A DNA stretch of 64,000 bases from positions 1 to 64,000 of the forward strand of contig NZ_SLWA01000014.1 of NCBI RefSeq assembly GCF_004345565.1. The letters are read 5' to 3'. The notes beneath the pieces are model-generated. The model was not told the DNA's origin, did no database searches, and saw nothing but the letters and a program-made list of their open reading frames with translations. The stretch is from Flavobacterium circumlabens. Its GTDB lineage: Bacteria > Bacteroidota > Bacteroidia > Flavobacteriales > Flavobacteriaceae. Position 1 is the stretch's first letter, and each line of letters opens with the position of its first letter. The translations under genes were made by a program, and so were the position numbers. This document shows positions 44,142 to 53,389 of the stretch, piece by piece.

Positions 44142-46562
44142 ATGTTTACAAAAAAGATCTTACTACCCGTATTACTCTTCTCGTGTTTGTCTGCATTCAG
44201 TCAGATATCATTTGGAGATTCAAAAAAAATCAATGACAATTGGAAATTCAATCTTCAGGATACTCCGGACGCTCAAAAAACAACTTACGATGATACTAAA
44301 TGGCAATTGGTAAATGTTCCTCACGATTGGAGTGTAAAAGGACAATTAAGCCCAACTTTAGCGAGCTGTACGGGTTATCTGCCGGGTGGAATTGGCTGGT
44401 ACCGAAAATCAATCAACATTCCTCAAAGTAAGACAGGGGAGAAAGTCTACCTGTATTTTGAAGGCGTTTACAATAGAAGTGAAGTTTTTATCAACGGGCA
44501 TTCTTTAGGAAAACGTCCAAACGGATATATTTCTTTTGCTTATGATGCAACTCCGTTTATAAAATACGGAGCAGAAAATACGATTTCAGTTCGTGTCGAT
44601 CATAGCCAAAGTGCCGATTCAAGATGGTACACAGGTTCAGGAATCTATAGAAATGTATGGTTAGTTTATGCAAATCCGGTTCATATTGCACAATGGGGCG
44701 TTTACGCGTATCCTGAAGTGAAAAAAGGAACAGGAACGCTAAATATTGAAGTTGAGGTTGAAAATAGTTCAGCAGCAAAAACAAGTCTTACTGTTGTAAA
44801 CGAATTAATCTCAAAAGACGGAAAATCTGTTGGAAAATCTTCTTCAAAAGTTGAAATTGCTTCAAATAAAAACGGAAAAATAGCCACTAAAATAAATGTA
44901 AAAAATCCTCAATTATGGGATTTAGAGAATCCAAATTTATATCAGCTTAAAACCACTGTTTTTAAAGACGGAAAACAAATTGATGAAACGGTAACCAAAA
45001 CAGGTTTCAGAGATTTCAAATTCGATCCTAACAATGGTTTTGCATTAAACGGAAAATGGATGAAAATGAAAGGGGTTTGCTTGCATCATGATGCCGGAGT
45101 TTTAGGTTCAGCTGTTCCTCGTGAGGTTTGGGAAACCAGATTAAAAACACTTAAAGAAATTGGAGTAAATGCAATACGCACAAGTCATAATCCGCAAGCA
45201 CCGGTTTTTTACGAGCTTTGTGATGAATTGGGATTGTTGGTTTTAAATGAAGCCTACGACGAATGGGAATTTCCAAAACGTAAATGGCTCGAAGGCTGGA
45301 ATTATGGAACTCCAGGATTCGAAGGAACATTTGACATTTTTGCAGATTATGCAGAGAAAGATTTGGAAGATTTTGTACGTCGTGACAGAAACCATTTATC
45401 AGTTTTTGCATGGAGTATTGGTAATGAAGTAGATTATCCTAATGATCCGTATTCTCATCCGGTTTTGGATAAAGGAAAAGACGGTTTTGGACAAGCAGCT
45501 TACGGAGGTTATAAAAAAGAGGCGCCAGAAGCAATGCGTCTTGGAGTAATCGCAAAACGTTTGGTTGCAGCAGTAAAAAAATACGACAAATCACGTCCTA
45601 CCACAGCTGGTTTAGCAGGAGTTGCGATGTCTAACGAAACAGAATATCCCGGAGCTTTGGATATTACAGGATACAATTATACAGAAAGTAAATACCAATC
45701 GGATCACGAAAAATATCCAAAAAGAGTAATTTTTGGAAGTGAAAATGTTCATGATATGGAACCCTGGCTGGCTGTAAAAAATAACAAATATATTTTCGGA
45801 CAATTTTTATGGACAGGAATTGATTATTTAGGAGAATCCGGAAGATGGCCTTCAAGAGGATTTTACTCAGGATTAGTTGATTTTGCGGGAGTTATCAAGC
45901 CAAGAGGATATTTCCGCCAGTCATTATGGTCAGATAAACCAATGGTTTACATTGGAACTTATCTGCTGAAAAATGAAAAAGATATTTCTAAAGATGCCTG
46001 GGCTATTTGGAATTACACTCAAGGTGAAAAAATTCGCGTAGTAGTGTATACCAATGCAGCAAAAGCACGTTTAGAATTGAACGGAAAAGTAGTAGGAGAA
46101 ACAAAAGCTTACGACGAAAAAACCGGAATTATCTATTGGGATATTCCTTTTGCTTCAGGAAAATTAGAAGCAGTTGGTTTAAGCAAAGATGACAAAGAAG
46201 TAAGCAGATATGCTATTTCGACTACGCAACAACCTGTAGAGTTAACAATTGCAGACAAAAACATCAAAATTACAAAAGACAAAGGAGTTGCTAAAATCAT
46301 GGTTCAGGTGAAGGATCAAAATGGTTTACCAGTTATACTTTCAGATAATGAAGTTACGTGTACTATTAGCGGACCTGGAGTTTTATTAGGACTTGAGGCT
46401 GGAAACAACAGCGACATGACTGATTATACAGATAATGTTCAAAGAGTTTTCCACGGTCATATTGCCGCGTACATTCAGGCAACGGGAGAAGCTCAGCCTA
46501 TAAAAGTGACGTTTACAAGTCAATGGTTAAAACCAGTTGAGGTTACGATTAATGTGAAATAA
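44142..46562 (+). CDS. GH2 beta-galactosidase-like glycoside hydrolase
   Basis: This 806-residue exported enzyme has signal MFTKKILLPVLLFSCLSAFSQ. GH2 architecture is complete. The N-terminal jelly roll has VPHDWSVKG and GIGWYRKSINIP, with RWYTGSGIYRNVWL. The Ig-like middle domain is followed by the barrel with IRTSHNPQAP, the acid/base Glu in AWSIGNEVDYP and the nucleophile Glu in VIFGSENVHD. Further beta domains follow (DUF4982-like, then an Ig-like tail). Family members remove terminal beta-galactose or related sugars. In this locus it should release galactose from beta-1,6/1,3-galacto-oligosaccharides in the periplasm. The exact linkage cannot be read from the sequence. Confidence 0.92.
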   Translation: MFTKKILLPVLLFSCLSAFSQISFGDSKKINDNWKFNLQDTPDAQKTTYDDTKWQLVNVPHDWSVKGQLSPTLASCTGYLPGGIGWYRKSINIPQSKTGEKVYLYFEGVYNRSEVFINGHSLGKRPNGYISFAYDATPFIKYGAENTISVRVDHSQSADSRWYTGSGIYRNVWLVYANPVHIAQWGVYAYPEVKKGTGTLNIEVEVENSSAAKTSLTVVNELISKDGKSVGKSSSKVEIASNKNGKIATKINVKNPQLWDLENPNLYQLKTTVFKDGKQIDETVTKTGFRDFKFDPNNGFALNGKWMKMKGVCLHHDAGVLGSAVPREVWETRLKTLKEIGVNAIRTSHNPQAPVFYELCDELGLLVLNEAYDEWEFPKRKWLEGWNYGTPGFEGTFDIFADYAEKDLEDFVRRDRNHLSVFAWSIGNEVDYPNDPYSHPVLDKGKDGFGQAAYGGYKKEAPEAMRLGVIAKRLVAAVKKYDKSRPTTAGLAGVAMSNETEYPGALDITGYNYTESKYQSDHEKYPKRVIFGSENVHDMEPWLAVKNNKYIFGQFLWTGIDYLGESGRWPSRGFYSGLVDFAGVIKPRGYFRQSLWSDKPMVYIGTYLLKNEKDISKDAWAIWNYTQGEKIRVVVYTNAAKARLELNGKVVGETKAYDEKTGIIYWDIPFASGKLEAVGLSKDDKEVSRYAISTTQQPVELTIADKNIKITKDKGVAKIMVQVKDQNGLPVILSDNEVTCTISGPGVLLGLEAGNNSDMTDYTDNVQRVFHGHIAAYIQATGEAQPIKVTFTSQWLKPVEVTINVK

Positions 46563-46575
46563 TCAGTTTCAACAA

Positions 46576-46621
46576 AGACCTAACAGGTTTTTAATCCCGA
46601 GGCTTCGGGACTGGTAGGTCT
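46576..46621. repeat. AGACCTA hairpin repeat between GH2 and GH27
   Basis: AGACCTA (46576-46582) and TAGGTCT (46615-46621) flank TCCCGA/TCGGGA (46595-46600, 46605-46610), giving a nested hairpin. AACAGGTT and AACCTGTC nearby are related repeats. It is intergenic, in the 180-base gap within the operon. Either a dispersed repeat or an mRNA processing element. Confidence 0.5.
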
Positions 46622-46743
46622 AACAATGCAATGTTATAAAAAAATTAACCTGTCAGTCTTTTTGTTAAGCTGATGGGTTTATTTTTATAGTATCCAAAAG
46701 TTTATTATATTTAAAGTGTAAAATTTACACATATTTAATTAAA

Positions 46744-48114
46744 ATGAAAATAAAAAATACAATTGCTTTGGCAATAGGCATTGTTTTAGCATCGGTTTCA
46801 TCAAATGCTCAAACGACAACATTCAAAAAAGAGGAATTCAAACAATGGGCACAAACGCCTCCAATGGGTTGGAACAGTTGGGATTGCTACGGTTCTACAG
46901 TCGAAGAACACGAAGTAAAAGCCAACGCAGATTATATGGTAAAAAACCTGAAAAAATTCGGTTGGGAATATATAGTTGTTGATATCAGATGGTTTGTAGA
47001 AAACGACAAAGCAGGAGGCTACAATCAAACAGATCCACGTTATGTAATCGATCAATATGGAAGATATCAACCCGCCTTAAATCGTTTTCCATCTGCGAAA
47101 GACGGACAAGGTTTTAAACCTTTAGCAGATTATATTCATAAAAAAGGATTAAAATTCGGGATTCATATCATGCGCGGAATCCCTAAAAAAGCCGTTGAAG
47201 ACAAATTGCCTATTAAAGGCACAAACGGAATTACAGCCGATCAGATTTACTCCACAGCATTGCAATGTGAATGGTTAAGAGACAATTATACTGTTGTTGC
47301 AGATAAACCGGGAGCACAGGAATATTACGATTCATTATTTGAATTGTACGCACAATGGGGCGTTGATTTCATTAAAATCGATGATTTATCGAGACCGTAT
47401 CACGAAGGAGAAATCAACCTGATCAGAAACGCAATCGACAAATGCGGACGTAAAATTGTATTGAGCACCTCACCGGGAGAAACTCCTATTGATGCCGCGC
47501 CACACGTCACCACTCACGCCAATATGTGGAGAATGGTAGATGACGTTTGGGATACATGGCCACACATTACGCATCTGATGAGTGTAGCTCAAAAATGGTA
47601 TTCATACATTGCACCGGGAACATGGCCGGATTGTGATATGATTCCGCTTGGGCGTATTTCGTTAAGAGGAGAACGTGGCGAAGACAGAATGTCGCGATTG
47701 ACAAAAGACGAACAATATACTTTGATTACTTTCTTTAATATTTTTAAATCGCCTTTGTTTTTTGGTGGAGATTTGCCAAGTAACGACGCTTTTACTTTAT
47801 CATTATTAACCAATAAAGAGGTGGTAAAAATGCACAAAGAAAGCACCGGTGTAAAACAGCTTTTTCAGAAAGACGGGAAAATAGCCGTGACTTCAAAAAA
47901 TCCAAAAGACGGAAGTGTTTATCTGGCGTTGTTCAATATTTCGGATACCGTTTCAGAAAATGTAGCAGTGAACTTATCAGATCTTGGAATTTCGGTTAAT
48001 GTTGAAGCTTTTAATTTATGGACAGGGGAGAAATCGACAGTTTCAGCTACTGCAATTTCAGCAGAATTAAAACCTCACAGTTCAGTGCTTTTTCAATTAA
48101 AAGCTAAAAAATAA
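46744..48114 (+). CDS. GH27 alpha-galactosidase/beta-L-arabinopyranosidase family enzyme
   Basis: This 456-residue exported protein has signal MKIKNTIALAIGIVLASVSSNAQ. The GH27 fingerprint opens the mature enzyme: TPPMGWNSWDCYG. The nucleophile Asp lies in VDFIKIDDLSRP and the acid/base Asp in the WRMVDDVWDTW region. A short C-terminal beta domain follows (VYLALFNISDT). GH27 enzymes remove terminal alpha-galactose; some act on beta-L-arabinopyranose of arabinogalactan proteins, which would suit this locus. Its stop overlaps the start of the next gene by one base (TAATG), indicating translational coupling. Confidence 0.92.
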   Translation: MKIKNTIALAIGIVLASVSSNAQTTTFKKEEFKQWAQTPPMGWNSWDCYGSTVEEHEVKANADYMVKNLKKFGWEYIVVDIRWFVENDKAGGYNQTDPRYVIDQYGRYQPALNRFPSAKDGQGFKPLADYIHKKGLKFGIHIMRGIPKKAVEDKLPIKGTNGITADQIYSTALQCEWLRDNYTVVADKPGAQEYYDSLFELYAQWGVDFIKIDDLSRPYHEGEINLIRNAIDKCGRKIVLSTSPGETPIDAAPHVTTHANMWRMVDDVWDTWPHITHLMSVAQKWYSYIAPGTWPDCDMIPLGRISLRGERGEDRMSRLTKDEQYTLITFFNIFKSPLFFGGDLPSNDAFTLSLLTNKEVVKMHKESTGVKQLFQKDGKIAVTSKNPKDGSVYLALFNISDTVSENVAVNLSDLGISVNVEAFNLWTGEKSTVSATAISAELKPHSSVLFQLKAKK

Positions 48115-50657
48115 TGAAGAAGTTTTTACTGCACCATCGAATGATCGTACTTTTTGCCGTTTTTATTTCATTTGCATTTGGTTTAAAATCAAAAGAAGAC
48201 AAACCGGACAAGGTGTACCTTTTCGCGTACTCAACATTAAAAAATAATGGAAAAAACGGGCTTCATTTTGCGTGGAGTACAGATCAGAAAAACTGGTTTG
48301 GTGTAGGTCCTGAACATCCTTTTTTAAAATCAGATTATGGGAGTTGGGGACCAACAGGTAAATCAATGTCCGAAGCTTTTTTAATTAAAGATGATAACGG
48401 AATTTTTCATTGTTTTTGGGGAGTGCAGGATGATGTTTTTGCAGCTGCTTCAAGTAAAGATTTGATGAATTGGACAAGACAAAGTTACATTCAGGCAATG
48501 AAAAATGTGACGAAAAAAGAATCCGGAAAATCAATTATTCAAAATATAAAAGTAAGCAAAAAAGGAGGGGATTATACCATTCACTGGAAGGTAGATAATG
48601 CAAATTATGCCAGTGTTACCAAAGATTTTAAAACCTATTCTAAAGCAATAATTGATGACAATAAAGTTCCTCAATTTAGTGAAATTACATTACAAGGAGA
48701 AACTCAAAAAGGAACAATTACTGAGGTCGATTGGACTTTAATTGATTCGTTGATTAAAAGCATGGAATCATCAAAGTTTAGAGACAAGCAAGACAATGTT
48801 TCACCTAAAAGTGATAGTTTGCTGTTTGTTGGCCTGAAACCTGTAACGGCTCAAATTAGCATTGACGGAAAAAATTCTAAAAAAATAAGCAATATGCTTA
48901 CGGGGATGTTTTTTGAAGATATTAATTACGCTGCAGATGGTGGTTTATATGCTGAATTGATCCAAAATCGTGATTTTGAATATTCGCTGCACGATAAAAA
49001 AGGCAGCGATAAAAACTGGAATGAAACAATGGCCTGGAGTGGAAATTTTAAAGTGGAAAAGGCCAATCCAATTCATCCTAATAATTCACATTATGCTTTA
49101 CTCACAAAGAGTAAAATCAGCAATTCAGGTTTCGATGGAATTCCGCTTAAAGCGAATGAAAAATACGATTTTAGTGTTTTTGCAAAGGGAGCAATATTTA
49201 CGGTAAAATTAATTGGGTCTAACGGAGAAACTTTGGTGGAAGCCACACTAAAACCAAATACTTCATGGAAAAAAATCACGGTAGTGCTAAAAGTAGCAAA
49301 AACGGTAAGTGATGCTCATTTAGAAATTAGTTCTGATGGAGAAGTTGCGGTTGATATGGTATCTCTTTTTCCTCAAAAAACGTTCAAAAATCATAAAAAC
49401 GGACTTCGTGCTGATTTGGCTGAAACCATTGCTGATATGCATCCGAAGTTTGTTCGTTTTCCTGGTGGTTGTGTGGCTCACGGCGATGGAATAGGAAATA
49501 TTTACCGTTGGAAAAACACTATTGGACCTTTAGAAAGCCGAACTCCAATGCGTAATATTTGGGGATATCATCAATCACTTGGATTAGGATATTTTGAATA
49601 TTTTCAGTTTTGTGAAGATCTGGGCGCGCTTCCTGTTCCGGTTTTAGCGGCAGGAGTTCCTTGTCAAAATTCATCTGATGGTGGTGCCGGACAACAATTT
49701 GGTATTCCGATGGAAGACATGGATGAATACGTGCAGGATGTTCTGGATTTAATTGAATATGCCAACGGGCCCGTGACAAGTGTTTGGGGTAAAAAACGTG
49801 CTGAAGCCGGTCATCCTAAACCTTTTAATTTAAAATATGTTGGTATTGGTAATGAAGATTTGATTAGTGATGTTTTTGAAGAACGTTATAGAATGATTGT
49901 AAAAGCCGTGCAGAAAAAATATCCGGAAATTACCATTATTGGTACTGTGGGACCCTTTTTTGAAGGCACAGATTATAACGAAGGATGGGCAATTGCCAAT
50001 GATTTAAAACTGCCAATTGTAGATGAACATTATTATCAAAGTCCGGGTTGGTTTATTAATAACCAGAATTTTTATGACAGCTACGACCGTTCCGAATCAA
50101 AAGTGTATTTGGGAGAATATGCATCTCGTGGCAATAAATTTTACAATGCTTTAGCCGAGGCGCTATATCTTACTGCTATTGAGCGAAATGGCGATGTAGT
50201 TACAATGGCTTCTTATGCGCCTTTATTAGCTCGCGAGAAACACACACAATGGAATCCTGATTTGATTTATTTTACAGGAAATGAAGTAAAACCAACAGTA
50301 AATTATTTTGTACAGAAATTGTACGGACAAAATCCGGGTGATATTTATTTGCAGTCTAAAATAAAATTATCAGATGCAAATAATGAAGTTCATAAGCGAA
50401 TTGGTGTTTCAGTGGTTCAGGATAATGCTTCGGGAGATTTGATTGTAAAGTTGGTCAATATGCTTCCGGTTGCAGTAATTCCGTCAATAGATGTATCGAA
50501 TCTAACGACGACTGAAAAAGCAAATTATACTACATTTTCAGGAACTCCCGAGAGTACCACTGCCAGACCAATATCTCACACTATAACAGTAACAGCAGCA
50601 TTTTCAAAAGAATTGCCTGCTTATTCATTTACTGTGATTCGTATGAAAACTAAATAA
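48114..50657 (+). CDS. GH51 alpha-L-arabinofuranosidase with N-terminal GH43-like extra domain
   Basis: This 847-residue protein starts with a hydrophobic signal-like segment (MIVLFAVFISFAFG, about 10-23). Residues about 30-230 resemble blades of a GH43-type propeller (KVYLFAYSTLKNNGKNGLHF, HFAWSTDQKNWFG, DVFAAASSKDLMNWTRQ) but lack the usual catalytic Asp motif. The GH51 part follows. A CBM-like insert (about 330-420) precedes the barrel with KFVRFPGGCVAHGDG, the acid/base Glu in VGIGNEDLISD and the nucleophile Glu in VYLGEYASRG, then a C-terminal beta domain. It should remove alpha-L-arabinofuranose side groups. The front domain is unusual and may bind glycan. Confidence 0.88.
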   Translation: MKKFLLHHRMIVLFAVFISFAFGLKSKEDKPDKVYLFAYSTLKNNGKNGLHFAWSTDQKNWFGVGPEHPFLKSDYGSWGPTGKSMSEAFLIKDDNGIFHCFWGVQDDVFAAASSKDLMNWTRQSYIQAMKNVTKKESGKSIIQNIKVSKKGGDYTIHWKVDNANYASVTKDFKTYSKAIIDDNKVPQFSEITLQGETQKGTITEVDWTLIDSLIKSMESSKFRDKQDNVSPKSDSLLFVGLKPVTAQISIDGKNSKKISNMLTGMFFEDINYAADGGLYAELIQNRDFEYSLHDKKGSDKNWNETMAWSGNFKVEKANPIHPNNSHYALLTKSKISNSGFDGIPLKANEKYDFSVFAKGAIFTVKLIGSNGETLVEATLKPNTSWKKITVVLKVAKTVSDAHLEISSDGEVAVDMVSLFPQKTFKNHKNGLRADLAETIADMHPKFVRFPGGCVAHGDGIGNIYRWKNTIGPLESRTPMRNIWGYHQSLGLGYFEYFQFCEDLGALPVPVLAAGVPCQNSSDGGAGQQFGIPMEDMDEYVQDVLDLIEYANGPVTSVWGKKRAEAGHPKPFNLKYVGIGNEDLISDVFEERYRMIVKAVQKKYPEITIIGTVGPFFEGTDYNEGWAIANDLKLPIVDEHYYQSPGWFINNQNFYDSYDRSESKVYLGEYASRGNKFYNALAEALYLTAIERNGDVVTMASYAPLLAREKHTQWNPDLIYFTGNEVKPTVNYFVQKLYGQNPGDIYLQSKIKLSDANNEVHKRIGVSVVQDNASGDLIVKLVNMLPVAVIPSIDVSNLTTTEKANYTTFSGTPESTTARPISHTITVTAAFSKELPAYSFTVIRMKTK

Positions 50658-50717
50658 TTTTTCAACTATTTAAAGTTATATTTTGAAAGATGAAAACCAT
50701 AATAAACAGAATAGATA

Positions 50718-52652
50718 ATGAAAAAAACACATTTTAGTCTTGTATTATTTTTAATGATTTTTAATTTCTTACAAGCACAGAATATTATAAAAGGAACTCC
50801 GCCTGTTATTGCAGAGAAAGATTTAACAGCTTATATATTCGTTTACTTCACCGGAAATTCTGTCGAGGAAGAAGCCGTTCGATATGCTGTTAGTGCCGAT
50901 GGTTATCATTATTATCATCTCAATAATAATAAACCTGTTATTGATAGTAAAGCAATAAGTTCAACTGGTGGCGTTCGTGATCCACATATTTTACGTGGAG
51001 AAGATGGCAAAACATTTTATATGGTTTTGACCGATATGACTTCATCAAAAGGCTGGGACAGTAATCGTGCGATGATTTTGCTTACAAGTACAGATCTTGT
51101 AAAATGGAAGAGTAACGTCGTTAATATTCAGACTGCTTTTCCTGAAAATGAAAACCTGAAACGGGTTTGGGCGCCACAAACTATTTACGATGCAAAAGCA
51201 GGAAAATATCTGGTTTATTTCAGTTTGCAATATGCCGGCGGACCCGATAAGATTTATTATGCTTATGCCAATAAAGATTTCACCGCTTTAGAAAGTGCTC
51301 CAAAATTGTTATTTGTTCCAAAATCTGAAAGAGCTTGTATCGACGGCGATATTATTGAGAAAGATGGCGTTTATCATCTTTTTTATAAAACTGAAACGGA
51401 GAAAGCGGGAATAAAAGTAGCGACAACAACTGATTTAACTTTAGGGAAATGGATTGAAAACGACAATTATCTGCAACAAACTAAAGATGGTGTTGAAGGA
51501 TCGAGTGTTTTCAAACTAAACAATTCCGATGAATATATCCTGATGTACGATGTTTATACTAAAGGGAAATATCAGTTTACGAAAACTAAAGACCTGGAGC
51601 ATTTCACAGTTATGGATAACGAGATTTCAATGGATTTTAATCCGCGTCACGGAACTATCTTACCGATAACGCGTTCTGAATTGAAAAGGCTTATTGTGAA
51701 ATGGGGAATGCCGGAGAAATTGCCAAAAATAAATAATAATCCAGTTTTGGAAGGTTATTACGCTGATCCTGAAATTTTATATTCAAATAAAACAAAGAAA
51801 TACTATATCTACCCAACAAGCGATGGGTTTGATGGTTGGTCTGGAAATTATTTTAAAACCTTTTCATCAGATAATTTAACGGATTGGAAAGAGGAAGGAA
51901 TTATTCTTGATCTGAGAAAAGAGGTTAGCTGGGCAAACAGAAACGCCTGGGCACCTTGTATTGTAGAGAAAAAGATAAAAGGAAAATACAAGTATTTCTA
52001 CTATTTTACAGCAGCTCAAAAAGTAGGTGTTGCTTCGTCAGATCATCCAGCCGGACCTTTTAAGGATAGCGGTAAAGCATTAATAAGCGCAAGACCGGAA
52101 GGCATAAAAGAGGGACAGGAAATTGATCCGGATGTTTTTACCGATCCAAAAACGGGTAAAAGTTATTTGTATTGGGGAAATGGTTATATGGCTGTAGCCG
52201 AATTGAATGCTGATATGGTTTCAATAAAGTCAGGGAGTACTAAAATAATTAAAGTTGATAATACTTTCCGTGAAGGTACTTATGTTGTTTACAGAAATGG
52301 AACTTACTATTTTATGTGGAGTGAAGATGATACAAGAAGCCCTAATTATAAAGTAAGGTATGGAATGTCAAAATCGCCATTAGGTCCAATTGAAATTCCG
52401 GAAAATAATATTGTAATACAAGGAAATCCTGATATTGGAATTTATGCTACTGGACATAATTCGGTATTACAAATTCCTAACAAAGACGAATGGTACTTTG
52501 TGTATCACAGATTTTCTTATCCGAATGGAATAAAAATGGGAGATGCCGGCGGTTTTCATCGTGAAGTCTGTATCGATAAATTAGAATTTAACCCGGACGG
52601 AACAATAAAACAAGTAATTCCTACTCATGAAGGAGTTGAAAGTTTAAAGTAA
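50718..52652 (+). CDS. Double GH43 glycoside hydrolase
   Basis: This 644-residue exported protein (signal MKKTHFSLVLFLMIFNFLQAQ, with no lipobox) has two GH43 five-bladed propellers. The first (about 30-330) has GVRDPHILRGEDG with the base Asp, VWAPQTIYDAKAG and CIDGDIIEKDGVYHLFY, and the acid Glu in GVEGSSVFKL. The second (about 345-640) has GYYADPEILYSN, AWAPCIVEKK, EIDPDVFTDPKTGKSYLYWG, and the acid Glu in REGTYVVYRNGTYYFMW. Both sets of catalytic carboxylates appear intact. GH43 includes arabinofuranosidases and exo-beta-1,3-galactanases, either of which fits type II arabinogalactan. It is the last enzyme gene of the operon. Confidence 0.9.
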   Translation: MKKTHFSLVLFLMIFNFLQAQNIIKGTPPVIAEKDLTAYIFVYFTGNSVEEEAVRYAVSADGYHYYHLNNNKPVIDSKAISSTGGVRDPHILRGEDGKTFYMVLTDMTSSKGWDSNRAMILLTSTDLVKWKSNVVNIQTAFPENENLKRVWAPQTIYDAKAGKYLVYFSLQYAGGPDKIYYAYANKDFTALESAPKLLFVPKSERACIDGDIIEKDGVYHLFYKTETEKAGIKVATTTDLTLGKWIENDNYLQQTKDGVEGSSVFKLNNSDEYILMYDVYTKGKYQFTKTKDLEHFTVMDNEISMDFNPRHGTILPITRSELKRLIVKWGMPEKLPKINNNPVLEGYYADPEILYSNKTKKYYIYPTSDGFDGWSGNYFKTFSSDNLTDWKEEGIILDLRKEVSWANRNAWAPCIVEKKIKGKYKYFYYFTAAQKVGVASSDHPAGPFKDSGKALISARPEGIKEGQEIDPDVFTDPKTGKSYLYWGNGYMAVAELNADMVSIKSGSTKIIKVDNTFREGTYVVYRNGTYYFMWSEDDTRSPNYKVRYGMSKSPLGPIEIPENNIVIQGNPDIGIYATGHNSVLQIPNKDEWYFVYHRFSYPNGIKMGDAGGFHREVCIDKLEFNPDGTIKQVIPTHEGVESLK

Positions 52653-53389
52653 ATTTTTTGTCTCATAGACTAGCCCTGATTAATCAATACGTTTGATAAG
52701 CAAAAATACAGTTTTATATTTTTTTAAAAATAGCTTCGTCTTTTATAAATTAACAATATATTTTTATTTATTCAGTAAAATTTGATTTTAGGTGAATTTA
52801 ATTCATCTAAAAAGTAAAATCAATGAATTAAATTTAGTAAAATTATGAATTTTATTTTGTTGAATCATTTTTTTTTATATTTTTGATAAAATAAAAGCTA
52901 CTCTTTTGATATCTAGGAAAATAAATAAAATTTTAAAAACTAAATCTCTTACTTTAAGAGGTCTTCAACCTATCTTTAATTGTTGATGAAAATTGGTATG
53001 AAACTTTGCTTTTCTAAAAGCTTCCCATTTGCCATTTAGTTATTTTATTTTTAATTTTCTCAACCCTGATAAATGAGCTCTAATAACTTAATACTCCTTT
53101 ATATTGATTGCAAATCACTTTATTTAAAAGGATTGCAGCCAATATTCAATTGCTGAAAATAGCTTTCTTCATAGATTACAGATTTCAATATTTAATTTTT
53201 GCTTTAGAAATGGTATTGAAGTAATATTCCATTTTATTAAATTTTAAAAGATTGAAATATAATTTTCAATAGCATTTAAAATTGTGCGATGACTATTGTA
53301 ATATGTTTTAAGCATTTTACAAAAGTTTGATTTACGATTTTAGGACTATTGTTAGTGTATAAATTTTAACATTAAACAAAAAACATATT
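52653..53389. other. AT-rich intergenic gap between the arabinogalactan-type and cyanophycinase genes
   Basis: About 735 bases with very high AT content, no credible ORF and no strong terminator hairpin that I can find. The last 100 bases presumably carry the promoter of the cyanophycinase gene, but no perfect TAnnTTTG element is visible there. Confidence 0.4.
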
